A stretch of DNA of 64,000 bases, taken from positions 62,001 through 126,000 of the forward strand of contig NZ_JALBGD010000001.1 of assembly GCF_023507705.1 (NCBI RefSeq), written 5' to 3'. This stretch comes from Stappia sp. WLB 29. Its GTDB lineage: Bacteria; Pseudomonadota; Alphaproteobacteria; Rhizobiales; Stappiaceae. The position numbers and the translations under genes are program-made. A model generated the notes under the pieces. That model saw only the letters and a program-made list of their open reading frames with translations. It was not told the DNA's origin and did not search any database. Positions 9,010 through 18,761 of the stretch are shown piece after piece (the first letter of the stretch is position 1; each line of letters starts with the position of its first letter).

Positions 9010-9031
9010 GGCGGCAGCGCGTGCTGCCGCC
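9010..9031 (-). terminator. Strong GC hairpin directly after the histidine kinase stop
   Basis: Perfect 9-bp inverted repeat GGCGGCAGC/GCTGCCGCC with a 4-base loop, touching the stop codon of the histidine kinase gene. There is no clear U-tract after it, so it may be a transcript-end stabiliser or a Rho-assisted terminator rather than a classical intrinsic one. Confidence 0.45.
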
Positions 9032-10600
<1,569 letters not shown>

Positions 10601-10761
10601 GTAGCTCGGGCACCTGGTTGCCGGGATCTTGCCCGGTTGGATCGAAACAGGTCCAGTGTGGTGACCAACCCTTAATATCCGCCTCAAGGACGTGGTTAAC
10701 CAAACGTCACGACCTTACATGGACGGCGTCGGGACATGCCGGCGGCGGGCAAGGAGAATGC

Positions 10762-11397
10762 ATGACAACGAAAAGTGGACCGGAGCTTGCTGTGCTTGCG
10801 CGCGAGATCGGCACCTGCAGGGCCTGCGTCACGGCTCCGGCGGGACGGCCGCTGCCGCACGAGCCGCGACCTGTCTGCGTGATGTCGTCGACGGCCCGCA
10901 TCGCGGTTTGCGGTCAGGCACCAGGAACGCGCGTTCACGCCAGCGGCCGTCCGTTCACCGATCCGAGTGGGGACCGGCTGCGCGAGTGGATGGGGATCGG
11001 CGAGGATGTCTTCTACGATCCTGCGAAACTCGCCATTGTGCCGATGGGATTCTGCTTTCCCGGGCTCGACGACAAGGGCAGCGATCTGCCACCGCGCCGC
11101 GAGTGCCGCCGGCTCTGGCACGACCACGTCTTTGCCGCCATGCCGCAGTTGCGGCTGAAGCTCGTCATCGGCGCTTATGCGCAGGCCTATCACCTCGGCG
11201 ACCATCGCCGCGGTTCCGTGCGCGAGACGGTCGCTGCCTGGCGGGAGATCCTGGAGGAAACGCGGGCCGAGGGCGTCGCTGCCGTCCCGCTTCCGCATCC
11301 TTCGTGGCGCAACAATGCCTGGTTGAAGCGTAATGCCTGGTTCGAGGAGGAGTGCCTGCCGGTGGTGCGGAGGGAGGTGGCGCGTCTTCTGGACTGA
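10762..11397 (+). CDS. Uracil-DNA glycosylase family protein
   Basis: 211 residues. The opening pattern LAREIGTCRACVTAP and IAVCGQAPGTRVHASGRPFTDPSGDRL resembles the glycosylase-like fold of family 4/5 UDGs: a Gly-Q-A-P-G water-activating loop and downstream P-H-P-S-W-R-N near the C-terminus, the DNA-intercalating histidine loop. The role is probably excision of uracil or a related base, but this subgroup is mostly untested. AAGGAG at 10751-10756 sits six bases before the ATG at 10762, supporting that start. It is divergent from the histidine kinase, with 161 bases between. Confidence 0.75.
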   Translation: MTTKSGPELAVLAREIGTCRACVTAPAGRPLPHEPRPVCVMSSTARIAVCGQAPGTRVHASGRPFTDPSGDRLREWMGIGEDVFYDPAKLAIVPMGFCFPGLDDKGSDLPPRRECRRLWHDHVFAAMPQLRLKLVIGAYAQAYHLGDHRRGSVRETVAAWREILEETRAEGVAAVPLPHPSWRNNAWLKRNAWFEEECLPVVRREVARLLD

Positions 11398-11408
11398 GGT
11401 GGGGGCTC

Positions 11409-11447
11409 AAAAAAGGCCGGCGCCCGGGACGAGGCCCGAACGCCGGC
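11409..11447 (-). terminator. Intrinsic terminator of the rhodanese gene
   Basis: On the minus strand the stem GCCGGCG/CGCCGGC (7 bp, GC-rich loop of 18 bases) is followed one base later by six T residues. It lies 58 bases past the stop of the sulfurtransferase gene and just beyond the convergent UDG-family gene. Confidence 0.75.
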
Positions 11448-11504
11448 TGAAGGTGCGGGGCGCAAGGCCCCGGGGAGTATCCCAGAGGGGAAGCGTGCGG
11501 CCGA

Positions 11505-12479
11505 TCAGCCGAACAGGTCGCTCAGAAAGGTGCGGACCTCGTCGATGACCGTGCGGTCGGAGGTCATCGGCAGGGACTCGTCCTGCGACCAGCCGACCAT
11601 GCTGTCGTCGTAGAGCGACACGTTGCGGTAGCCGAGCAGTTCGTGCAGCACGAACCAATTCGTCGCGGCCCAGTGGCCGGTGTTGCAATAGGAGACGATT
11701 TCCACCGACTTGTCGCCCAGCGTTGCCGGCACCAGGGCCGAGATCTCGGCCTGCGGTTTCAGCTGGCCCTTCGCATCGTCGTAGAAGACGGCCTGGTCGA
11801 GGCTGACAGATTCGGGGATCCGGCCGAAGCGCGTCGCCTTGGAGTGCTTGTCCAGTCCTGCGAACTGGTCGGCCGGACGGCCGTCGATCAACACTGCGGA
11901 GGTCTCAAGGCGCTTCGCGACATCGGAGGTCTGCGCGAGATAATCGGCGCGCGGCTCGGCGATGAACATGTCGCCGACGGGCGTTACATTGCCGGTCTCG
12001 ACCGGGTGACCAGCCGCGACCCAGGCCTTGTGACCGCCGTCGAGGATAGCGACCGCGTCGTGGCCGAGATACTTCACGGTCCAGTAGACGCGCGCTGCGG
12101 CGGAAAATTCCGAGCTGTTGCCGCCGGCCGGCACGATCACCAGCGCCTTGTCTTCCGACAGGCCGAGCTCCGACAGGGCCGCCTCGAGCTTCTCGACGGA
12201 CGGAAGGATGCCCACCAGGTCGCCGCGGTCCGTGCGCCAGTAACCGGGATACTCGCTCCACACTGCGCCGGGCACATGGCCCTTGAGATAGTCGTCCTTG
12301 CCGGAGCCGGCGAAGGGCGAGCGGATGTCGATGACGACGACATCGTCGCGCTCGAGATTGTCGGCGAGCCATTGCGGGCTGACCAGCGGCGTCACGTCGG
12401 GCGCAGCAACGGCGGCTGGCGCGGCGAAGGATGTGGCGACCACCAGAAGGGTCGCCGCAAGACGAGAGAACGCAAACAT
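11505..12479 (-). CDS. Periplasmic thiosulfate/mercaptopyruvate sulfurtransferase (tandem rhodanese)
   Basis: 324 residues with a Sec signal peptide (ATLLVVATSFAAPAAVAAP, cleavage about residue 27). Two rhodanese domains follow; the first (residues ~40-160, VVIDIRSPFAGSGKDDY) lacks an active Cys, and the second (residues ~185-320) carries the catalytic loop SYCNTGHWAATN with the persulfide-forming Cys. Typical two-domain SseA-like architecture, but exported, so it acts on periplasmic thiosulfate or a similar sulfur donor. The ATG at 12479 places the signal peptide at the start. It is divergent from an Lrp-type regulator, which may control it. Confidence 0.9.
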   Translation of the reverse strand: MFAFSRLAATLLVVATSFAAPAAVAAPDVTPLVSPQWLADNLERDDVVVIDIRSPFAGSGKDDYLKGHVPGAVWSEYPGYWRTDRGDLVGILPSVEKLEAALSELGLSEDKALVIVPAGGNSSEFSAAARVYWTVKYLGHDAVAILDGGHKAWVAAGHPVETGNVTPVGDMFIAEPRADYLAQTSDVAKRLETSAVLIDGRPADQFAGLDKHSKATRFGRIPESVSLDQAVFYDDAKGQLKPQAEISALVPATLGDKSVEIVSYCNTGHWAATNWFVLHELLGYRNVSLYDDSMVGWSQDESLPMTSDRTVIDEVRTFLSDLFG

Positions 12480-12653
12480 CTGTCTGCCTCCGGAAAGGAT
12501 GGCCGCCTGCGAGCTTTGCAGACGCTTTTTCAAGAGAGGAGTTGACACCGGAGACAAAACGCGGCAAGCGAAATCGAGACGGAAATTGGAAGAAAAATCT
12601 AATATTCTCCATTATCCAACCAGCAGAAGAAAAAGAGAGTTGCCTGAATGTGG

Positions 12654-12669
12654 TTCATTGGAAAATGAA
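12654..12669. promoter_or_regulatory. Candidate Lrp-type operator in the rhodanese/Lrp gap
   Basis: Perfect dyad TTCATT-N4-AATGAA, 35 bases before the lrp-type start codon, in a stretch clearly richer in A and T than the flanking genes. Its place between divergent genes fits an autoregulatory site. The rest of the 225-base gap holds AT-rich DNA (about 12590-12620) where promoters would be expected, but no further element I can name. Confidence 0.35.
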
Positions 12670-12704
12670 TCCGGATACCTCTCGAGCCGCCGAGCCAGGA
12701 ACCC

Positions 12705-13202
12705 ATGATCGACCGCATCGACAGACGCATCCTTTCGATCCTCCAGGAGGATTGCACCATTCCGGTCGCCGAAATCGGCCGCCGGGTCGGACTTTCCACA
12801 ACACCTTGCTGGCGTCGCATCCAGAAGTTGGAGGAGGATGGGGTCATCCAGCGCCGGGTGGCGATCCTCGATCCAAAGAAGATCAACGTGAAGGTCACCG
12901 CTTTCGTGGCGATCACCACCTCGCGGCACAACGACGACTGGCTGCGCAAGTTCGCCGACGTGATCTCCGAGTTCCCCGAGGTGATCGAGTTCTACCGGAT
13001 GGCCGGGCAGGTCGATTACCTGTTGCGGGTCGCGGTGCCGGATATCGAGGCCTATGATGCGTTCTACAAGCGACTGATCGCCAAGATCGACATCTCCGAC
13101 GTCTCCACCTCCTTCGCCATGGAGCAGATCAAGTCGACAAGCCAGCTGCCGCTCGGCTATGTCCAGACGGAGAAGCCGCGCGCCGAACGCGACGACCAGT
13201 AG
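12705..13202 (+). CDS. Lrp/AsnC family transcriptional regulator
   Basis: 165 residues. The N-terminal winged helix-turn-helix reads IDRRILSILQEDCTIPVAEIGRRVGLS, and the turn PCWRRIQKLEEDGVI follows. The C-terminal RAM ligand-binding domain includes EFPEVIEFYRMAGQVDYLLRV, the standard Lrp effector-domain block. Family members bind an amino acid and act as octamers. It starts at ATG 12705, reads away from the periplasmic rhodanese, and is followed 25 bases later by the DUF302 gene. Control of these two neighbours is the simplest inference. Confidence 0.93.
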   Translation: MIDRIDRRILSILQEDCTIPVAEIGRRVGLSTTPCWRRIQKLEEDGVIQRRVAILDPKKINVKVTAFVAITTSRHNDDWLRKFADVISEFPEVIEFYRMAGQVDYLLRVAVPDIEAYDAFYKRLIAKIDISDVSTSFAMEQIKSTSQLPLGYVQTEKPRAERDDQ

Positions 13203-13227
13203 GGTGCGCCAGAGAGGGAGGCGAGAC

Positions 13228-13731
13228 ATGGAAGAGCATTCGCGGCGGCAGGGCCAGACCTGGCGACGGCTTGCGGTTGCTGGCCTGATGGCATGCGCCG
13301 TGTCCGCCGCCCCGGCGATGGCCGCCGACGGGCCGAAGATCCGCCAGGTGGAGCGGTCTTACGAGGACGTGCGCTTCGACCTGGAGAACGCGATCATCAA
13401 TCGCGGCCTCGTCATCGACCATGTCTCCAATGTCGGCGATATGCTGACCCGCACGGCCGCCGACGTCGGGTCGCAGACGCAGGTCTTCGTAAACGCGGAA
13501 GCGCTGCTGTTCTGCTCCGCCCGGCTGTCGCGCGCGGCAATGGAGGCGGCGGCGGAAAACCTCGCCTTCTGTCCCTATTCGGTGTTCCTTTACGAGACGC
13601 CGGATGCGACCGGAAAGGTCTCCGTCGGCTACCGTCCGCTCCCCGAAACGGGAAGCGAGGCATCGCGGGCCGCCATCGCCGAAGTGAACGCGCTGCTCGC
13701 CGGCATCGTCGAGGAAGCCGGAGGCGAGTGA
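13228..13731 (+). CDS. Exported DUF302 domain protein
   Basis: 167 residues. A signal peptide (LMACAVSAAPAMAAD, cleavage near residue 33) is followed by a DUF302 domain: the strand-helix pattern YEDVRFDLENAIINRGLVIDHVSNVGDML, then FCSARLSRAAMEAAAENLAFCPYSVFLYE. DUF302 proteins occur with sulfur-oxidation and rhodanese genes; the function is unknown, with ligand binding suspected. GGGAGG at 13216-13221 precedes the ATG at 13228. Together with the rhodanese and Lrp genes it suggests a small sulfur-compound response unit. Confidence 0.8.
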   Translation: MEEHSRRQGQTWRRLAVAGLMACAVSAAPAMAADGPKIRQVERSYEDVRFDLENAIINRGLVIDHVSNVGDMLTRTAADVGSQTQVFVNAEALLFCSARLSRAAMEAAAENLAFCPYSVFLYETPDATGKVSVGYRPLPETGSEASRAAIAEVNALLAGIVEEAGGE

Positions 13732-13753
13732 GCGGGCCGATGACGGTCTCGCC

Positions 13754-14173
13754 TCAGGCGTTCTCGCCGACCTTCGGCCAATAGGTGCCGAGGCACCAGA
13801 CATTGTCCTCCGGATCCCGGCAGATGAACTCGCGGCTGCCGTAGTCGCGGGTGACGAGCGGCTCGACGATGACGGCGCCTGTCGCTTCGGCGCGAGCAAA
13901 GGCCGCGTCGATGTCATCGACCGCGATGTAGAGCGTCTTGCCAGCCGGGCCGTCCGGCTGGCCGACGATTTTCGCGAAATCGTCGTCGCGCGCCTGTCCC
14001 AGCATCAAAATCGAGCTGCCGAGCGCGAGTTCGGCATGGGCGATCGTGCCGTCAGGCGCCTCATGGCAGGCGTGGACGGTGAAGCCGAAGGCCTGTTGCA
14101 GCCACTCCACCATCTGGCGGGCGTTGCCGAAGCGAAGGGCCGGAAAGATGCAAGGGGCAGGGGACATCGTCAT
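13754..14173 (-). CDS. VOC (glyoxalase/bleomycin resistance-like) family protein
   Basis: 139 residues with the beta-alpha-beta-beta-beta pattern of the vicinal oxygen chelate fold: PALRFGNARQMVEWLQQAFGF at the start and REFICRDPEDNVWCLGTY at the end, the latter carrying the usual metal-ligand Glu/Asp region. The substrate is unknown. It follows an AraC gene on the same strand by 71 bases; AraC-VOC pairs are common and often involve electrophile or drug stress. Confidence 0.88.
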   Translation of the reverse strand: MTMSPAPCIFPALRFGNARQMVEWLQQAFGFTVHACHEAPDGTIAHAELALGSSILMLGQARDDDFAKIVGQPDGPAGKTLYIAVDDIDAAFARAEATGAVIVEPLVTRDYGSREFICRDPEDNVWCLGTYWPKVGENA

Positions 14174-14244
14174 GGATCACCTTTGTTCTCGTTGCGGAAC
14201 GGCTCAGAGATAGCCGCCGTGTCCGGCAGACGATTGAACAAATG

Positions 14245-15189
14245 TCACCTGCCCGGCGGGTCCTGCCAGGTCGCGGAGCCGAGCTTGTCGAGGCTCAACC
14301 ACCAGGCACGCGGCGAGAGCCCCGCGAACTCCTCGAACTCCCGGATCATGTGCGCCTGATCCGAATAGCCGCCGGCGCTGGCGATATCCGCCCAGTCGGG
14401 GCGCTTTGCCGCGCGGGCAAGTGCCTGCGCCCGGTTGAAGCGGGCGATGCGGGCAACTGTCTTCGGCGAAAGGCCGAACGCGCGCGAAAAGCGGTCGGCA
14501 AGGTGTTTGCGGCTCCAGCCGATCCGTGCGGCCAGATCGTCGATGCGATGCACGCCTCCGGAAGCGATGAGACCGAAGGCGATGTCCACCAGAGGGTGGC
14601 TGGGCTCTGCGGCCGCCGCGCCGAAGCCGGCGGCGAGGAAGCCTTCCGCGCAGTCGAGCCGGGCGTTCCAGTCGTCGGTGTCCTCCAGGCGTCGGCGAAG
14701 CTCCGAGATCTGCGGATGGGCAAGATCGGCGAGCGGCACCATCCGTCCGGCGAATTCGGACGCCGGGATGCCGAGGAGGCGCTGCGCGCCGACCGGCGTC
14801 AGATTGACCTGCAGGCAGGCAGCGCGGCCGCTCGAGGCGATGAAGATGCGCGCGGTATCGAGACCGGCAATGAAGCTCGGTTGCTCATCTCCGGCGATCG
14901 GTGTCTGGCCGAGACGGATGCGGAAAGGCGTACCGAAGCTGATGATGAGGGGGATCGCGAGCGAAGCAGTCTCGATCTGGCGGATCGTGAAGCCGCCGGT
15001 TTCCTCATAGGTGGCAAGTTCGGTGTAGAAGGGGCGCAAGGATGGCGGGGCAGGCCTGTGCAGGAAGACGACGCCGCAGTCGGCGGGCGCGTTCATGCCG
15101 GGCGTATGCGGATCGGGAAGGTCCCTACCGGACGCGACGTGAACCACCGGAGCGGCGAGATCGCGCCGGGCGCTGGTGCGCTTGCTCAT
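14245..15189 (-). CDS. AraC family transcriptional regulator
   Basis: 314 residues. The C-terminal DNA-binding domain (about residues 200-300) has both helix-turn-helix motifs: RIDDLAARIGWSRKHLADRF and WADIASAGGYSDQAHMIREF, ending in GLSPRAWW. The N-terminal ~190 residues are a cupin-like effector domain with no residue pattern that reveals the ligand. The start at 15189 is the longest; ATG 15096 is an alternative that would give 283 residues. It is upstream of, and likely co-expressed with, the VOC gene. Confidence 0.88.
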   Translation of the reverse strand: MSKRTSARRDLAAPVVHVASGRDLPDPHTPGMNAPADCGVVFLHRPAPPSLRPFYTELATYEETGGFTIRQIETASLAIPLIISFGTPFRIRLGQTPIAGDEQPSFIAGLDTARIFIASSGRAACLQVNLTPVGAQRLLGIPASEFAGRMVPLADLAHPQISELRRRLEDTDDWNARLDCAEGFLAAGFGAAAAEPSHPLVDIAFGLIASGGVHRIDDLAARIGWSRKHLADRFSRAFGLSPKTVARIARFNRAQALARAAKRPDWADIASAGGYSDQAHMIREFEEFAGLSPRAWWLSLDKLGSATWQDPPGR

Positions 15190-15281
15190 GTTTTCCAGAT
15201 GCTCCCACTTCCTGTCGTCCGTGCCATTCTGGAGCGCGGGGGAAGGGTGGAGCAGTCCGGGCCCGGGCGCAACCCCGGCCG

Positions 15282-15312
15282 GGCCCGGCAGCGCGGTGCC
15301 GCCGGGCCTTTT
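15282..15312 (+). terminator. Possible terminator hairpin between two minus-strand genes
   Basis: Perfect 8-bp stem GGCCCGGC/GCCGGGCC around an 11-base loop, followed on the plus strand by TTTT. Both flanking genes run on the minus strand, where the hairpin lies seven bases or so past the stop of the dehydrogenase gene but has no U-tract. It may still end that transcript. Confidence 0.35.
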
Positions 15313-15318
15313 GGGGAG

Positions 15319-16197
15319 TTACTTGCCGGCGTTCTGCAGGCGGGCGATGAGGCTGGACGTGTCCCAGCGGTTGCCGCCCATGGCCTGCACCTCGGCGTAG
15401 AATTGGTCGACCAGCGCCGTGACCGGCAGGCGGGCACCGGTCTCGTTGGCGGTCTTCAGGCAGATGCCGAGATCCTTGCGCATCCAGTCGACAGCGAAAC
15501 CGAAGTCGAACTTGTCGTCGCGCATGGTCTGCCAACGGTTTTCCATCTGCCAGGACTGGGCCGCGCCCTTCGAGATCACCTCGATCACCTTGGCGACGTC
15601 GAGGTCGGCCTTCTTGGCGAAGTGGATGGCCTCGGAAAGGCCCTGCACCAGTCCGGCGATGCAGATCTGGTTGACCATCTTGGTGAGTTGGCCGGCGCCG
15701 GCCGGGCCCATGTGGCCGACCATCTTGGCAAAGCACTCGATGGCGGGGCGAGCGGCCTCGAAGGTGTCGGCATCCCCGCCGACCATGACGGTCAGTGCGC
15801 CGTTTTCGGCCCCCGCCTGTCCGCCGGACACCGGCGCGTCGAGAAAGCTGCAGCCCTTGGCCTTCGCGGCCTCGTACAGCTCGCGTGCGACTTCCGCCGA
15901 GGCGGTGGTGTTGTCGATGAAGATCGCGCCCTTCTTCATGCCGTGGAAGGCGCCGTCCGGGCCGGTGGTGACCGACCGCAAGTCGTCGTCGTTGCCGACG
16001 CAGGCGAAGACGAAATCGCAACCCTCGGCCGCCGCGGCGGGCGTCGCGGCGTGGGAGCCGCCATGTTCCGCCGCCCATTTCTCCGCCTTGGCGGCGGTGC
16101 GGTTGTAGACGGTGACGTCGTGGCCGCCGCGCGACTTGAGGTAACCGGCCATCGGATAACCCATCACGCCGAGACCGATGAATGCAACTTTCGCCAT
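15319..16197 (-). CDS. NAD(P)-dependent beta-hydroxyacid dehydrogenase (3-HIBADH family)
   Basis: 292 residues. The N-terminal Rossmann motif is AFIGLGVMGYPMAGYL. The substrate-binding motif FLDAPVSGGQAGAENG near residue 118, the catalytic Lys in GQLTKMVNQI near residue 170, and the C-terminal KDLGICLKTANETG are the family's three signatures. Candidate substrates are 3-hydroxyisobutyrate, tartronate semialdehyde or related acids; neighbours do not decide. Length is normal. The gene stands alone. Confidence 0.9.
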   Translation of the reverse strand: MAKVAFIGLGVMGYPMAGYLKSRGGHDVTVYNRTAAKAEKWAAEHGGSHAATPAAAAEGCDFVFACVGNDDDLRSVTTGPDGAFHGMKKGAIFIDNTTASAEVARELYEAAKAKGCSFLDAPVSGGQAGAENGALTVMVGGDADTFEAARPAIECFAKMVGHMGPAGAGQLTKMVNQICIAGLVQGLSEAIHFAKKADLDVAKVIEVISKGAAQSWQMENRWQTMRDDKFDFGFAVDWMRKDLGICLKTANETGARLPVTALVDQFYAEVQAMGGNRWDTSSLIARLQNAGK

Positions 16198-16336
16198 TGC
16201 GCCCCTCCTCCTGAGTTCGTTGGCTGAGCCGTCCCGGCCAGGACGGCAATTGTATGATGTCGCATCCTCTTTAGCGCATCGTGCTGCCAGTGTCAGGGAG
16301 GGAGTGCATCCAGAACAAGGTTTCGCAAATGCGGGC

Positions 16337-16360
16337 GGCCGGAGCTGGGAGGCTCCGGCC
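16337..16360 (-). terminator. Hairpin after a short minus-strand gene
   Basis: Perfect 9-bp inverted repeat GGCCGGAGC/GCTCCGGCC with a 6-base loop, six bases past the stop of the 47-codon frame at 16367-16510. It has only a weak T-rich tail. Confidence 0.4.
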
Positions 16361-16366
16361 GTCGTC

Positions 16367-16510
16367 TTACGTATCGCGGGCTGTGACGGGCGATGTCGCA
16401 GGCCGGCGCTTCACCGGGCGCCAGATCCGACGCGGCGACTCGAGAGGCGGAAGGACCTGGTCCTCGGCCCGCAAGGCGATCAGATAGGTTCTTGCAAGTG
16501 CGTCGATCAT
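16367..16510 (-). CDS. Hypothetical 47-aa basic protein
   Basis: A short frame starting ATG at 16510, preceded by GGAGAG six bases upstream, and ending TAA at 16367, with a strong hairpin just beyond. The sequence begins MIDALARTYLIALRAEDQVL and the second half is rich in Arg and Pro. I recognise no family. The ribosome binding site, length and downstream hairpin support a real gene; its position is divergent from the LysR gene. Bases 16198-16336 and 16511-16610 otherwise hold nothing I can name. Confidence 0.45.
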   Translation of the reverse strand: MIDALARTYLIALRAEDQVLPPLESPRRIWRPVKRRPATSPVTARDT

Positions 16511-16610
16511 GTCGGCTCTCCATCAGGGCGATCTCATGTAGGGGAGCATTGCGGTTTTTGGCCATTCGTGCGACTCAGGAAAAACTTCGGAATGTAAGTG
16601 AGGCTTACAT

Positions 16611-17501
16611 ATGGAATGGCGCCGGATGCCGTCGCTCGCCAGTCTGCGCGCCTTCGCCGCCGTGGCGGAGGCCGGGACGCTGGCCGGAGCTGGACGAACG
16701 CTGAATGTCAGCCATGCAGCCATCAGCCAGCAGGTTAGGGCGCTGGAGGCGTTCCTGGGGACCGAACTGGTGGTGCGCGAGGGGCGGGGACTTGCCCTGA
16801 CGCAGGAGGGGCGCGCGCTTGCCGATTATCTCGACGAGGCCTTCTCGCTGATGCACCGGGCGGTGGCGGAACTGACCGATGCCGACCGTACCCGCCCGCT
16901 GCAGGTGACCATGACGCCGACCTTCGCGGTCAGCTGGCTGATGCCGCGCATCTCCGAGTTTCGGCATCGGCACCCGGATATCGAACTGATGCTGAACCCG
17001 ACGGCGGACGTGGTCGAGTTGGAGCCGGGTGGCGTCGATCTCGCCATCCGCTTCGGCAAGGGGCAGTGGCGGGGGCTGAATTCGGAACCGTTGCTGCTGA
17101 CGAGCTTCGTCGTCGTGGCGGCGCGCTCGCTCGTCGGCGATACGGATTTCACGGATTTGACGAAACTGCGGGAGTATCCCTGGCTGCAGGAGCTCGGCGC
17201 CAATGAAAGCGCCAACTGGTGGAAGCGACAGGGCATCGCGCCGTCGAAGGGCAACAACCTGCACATGCCGGGCTACATGATGCTGGAAAGTCTGCGGCGC
17301 GGCGACGGGGTGACCGCTGCCGCGCGCGCGTTCATCGAGCCGGAGATCCGCTCGGGCCATCTGCGGGTCCTGTTCGAGGACGAGGAGCGCGGCAACGGCT
17401 ACCACCTCGTCACGCGGCCGGGTGTGCAGCGGCCGCCGCTCAAGACCTTCATCGCTTGGCTGCGAAGCCACCGCGACGGGCGAGGTGCCGTGTCGGACTA
17501 A
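16611..17501 (+). CDS. LysR family transcriptional regulator (GcvA-like)
   Basis: 296 residues. The N-terminal helix-turn-helix reads LRAFAAVAEAGTLAGAGRTL, then NVSHAAISQQVRALE, as in the GcvA/AmpR branch. The effector domain follows with VTMTPTFAVSWLMPRISEF. The target is unknown. Its stop overlaps the stop region of the convergent Cys/Met PLP-enzyme gene by four bases (17498-17501), so the two are tail to tail and a regulatory link is not implied by position alone. Confidence 0.92.
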   Translation: MEWRRMPSLASLRAFAAVAEAGTLAGAGRTLNVSHAAISQQVRALEAFLGTELVVREGRGLALTQEGRALADYLDEAFSLMHRAVAELTDADRTRPLQVTMTPTFAVSWLMPRISEFRHRHPDIELMLNPTADVVELEPGGVDLAIRFGKGQWRGLNSEPLLLTSFVVVAARSLVGDTDFTDLTKLREYPWLQELGANESANWWKRQGIAPSKGNNLHMPGYMMLESLRRGDGVTAAARAFIEPEIRSGHLRVLFEDEERGNGYHLVTRPGVQRPPLKTFIAWLRSHRDGRGAVSD

Positions 17502-18661
17502 CGGGCGAGCGGCGCAAGGGCGGAGGACAGGTCCGCGATCAGGTCGCCCGCATCCTCGATGCCGATGGATAGGCGCAGCAGGTTGACCGGAACGCCGGTG
17601 GCGTCACCCTCGATGGTGTGGCGATGCTCGACGAGGCTCTCCACGCCGCCGAGCGAGGTTGCCCGCTTGATCAGCTCCAGCCGCCCGGCGACCGCCAGGG
17701 CCTCTGCAGCGCCGCCCTTGACCAACACCGACATCAGGTAGCCGCCGCCCGCCATCTGCCGGCTGGCAACAGTGTGCGAGGCGTGGCTGGCAAGGCCCGG
17801 ATAGAGGACGCTCTCTACCGCGGGATGCGCCTCCAGCATCTCGGCGACGGCCTGCGCGTTGGCGCACATGCGCTCCATCCGCAGGGACAGGGTGCGCAGG
17901 CCCCGAAGCAGCAGATAGGCCTCGAAGGGACCGAGCACGGCACCGGCATCGTGCCGCTCCTCGCGGATGAAGCGCCAGGCGTCGCTGTCCGCGTCGCGGC
18001 AGGTGGCAATGCCGGCCAGCACGTCGGAATGACCGTTCAGCGCCTTGGTTGCCGAATGCACGACGAGGTCCGCGCCGAGTTCCAGCGGTTTCATCAGCAG
18101 CGGCGTGGCGGCGGTGGCGTCGACCGCAACCACGGCCTTCAGCGCATGGGCGGCCTCGGCGATGGGAGCGATGTCGGCGACGGTCAGCCACGGGTTGGAT
18201 GGCACCTCCAGGAAGACGAGGTCTGGCCCGGTCTCGCGGAGCGTCTCGCAGAAGCGCACCGTGTCGGCCGCATCCGCTTCGATCAGGGCGATCCCTGCGT
18301 GACCGCAATGCTTGCGCAGCCAGAAGGTGGTGCCCCAGTAGATGCCCGACTGCGCGACGATGGTGCCGCCCGGTCGCACGCTGCGTAGCGTCGCGGAAAT
18401 TGCCGCCATGCCGGAGCCGAAGGCACGGCTTTCTGCACCATTCTCCAGCGTCGCGACGAGGCCTTCGATCTGCCGCACGAGGTCGCTGTCGTCGCGCAAG
18501 TAGATGTGGGCAGCGCTGGTCAGGCGGTACTCGGTGTCGCGGGCGAAGGTGGTGGCGGTGTGGATCGGCGGAACGACCGCGCCATTCACCGGATCGATGC
18601 CGCCGCCGCCGTGAGCCAGAAGCGAAGCGGGAGAGAGGCTGCGGTTGGTCGTTTCGGCCAT
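17498..18661 (-). CDS. Cys/Met metabolism PLP-dependent enzyme (cystathionine beta-lyase-like)
   Basis: 387 residues of the gamma-family of PLP enzymes. Visible are AFGSGMAAISATL (cofactor-phosphate region, residues ~80), EVPSNPWLTVADI, the Asp of VDATAATPLL, and the Schiff-base Lys in VVHSATKALNGHSDV, Lys206. These fit trans-sulfuration lyases; cystathionine beta-lyase, gamma-lyase and gamma-synthase cannot be separated by eye. Start ATG 18661. It lies just upstream of a polar amino acid ABC importer on the same strand, with 100 bases between, so amino acid use may link them. Confidence 0.88.
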   Translation of the reverse strand: MAETTNRSLSPASLLAHGGGGIDPVNGAVVPPIHTATTFARDTEYRLTSAAHIYLRDDSDLVRQIEGLVATLENGAESRAFGSGMAAISATLRSVRPGGTIVAQSGIYWGTTFWLRKHCGHAGIALIEADAADTVRFCETLRETGPDLVFLEVPSNPWLTVADIAPIAEAAHALKAVVAVDATAATPLLMKPLELGADLVVHSATKALNGHSDVLAGIATCRDADSDAWRFIREERHDAGAVLGPFEAYLLLRGLRTLSLRMERMCANAQAVAEMLEAHPAVESVLYPGLASHASHTVASRQMAGGGYLMSVLVKGGAAEALAVAGRLELIKRATSLGGVESLVEHRHTIEGDATGVPVNLLRLSIGIEDAGDLIADLSSALAPLAR

Positions 18662-18761
18662 GGGGAAACTCCGGTGATACTGATCTTGAGGCAAGCGGTA
18701 GCCGCGAAACGCCGGCCCCGCAATGGGGCAGGCGTTTCGATTTTTCGCGGAAGGGAACTGG

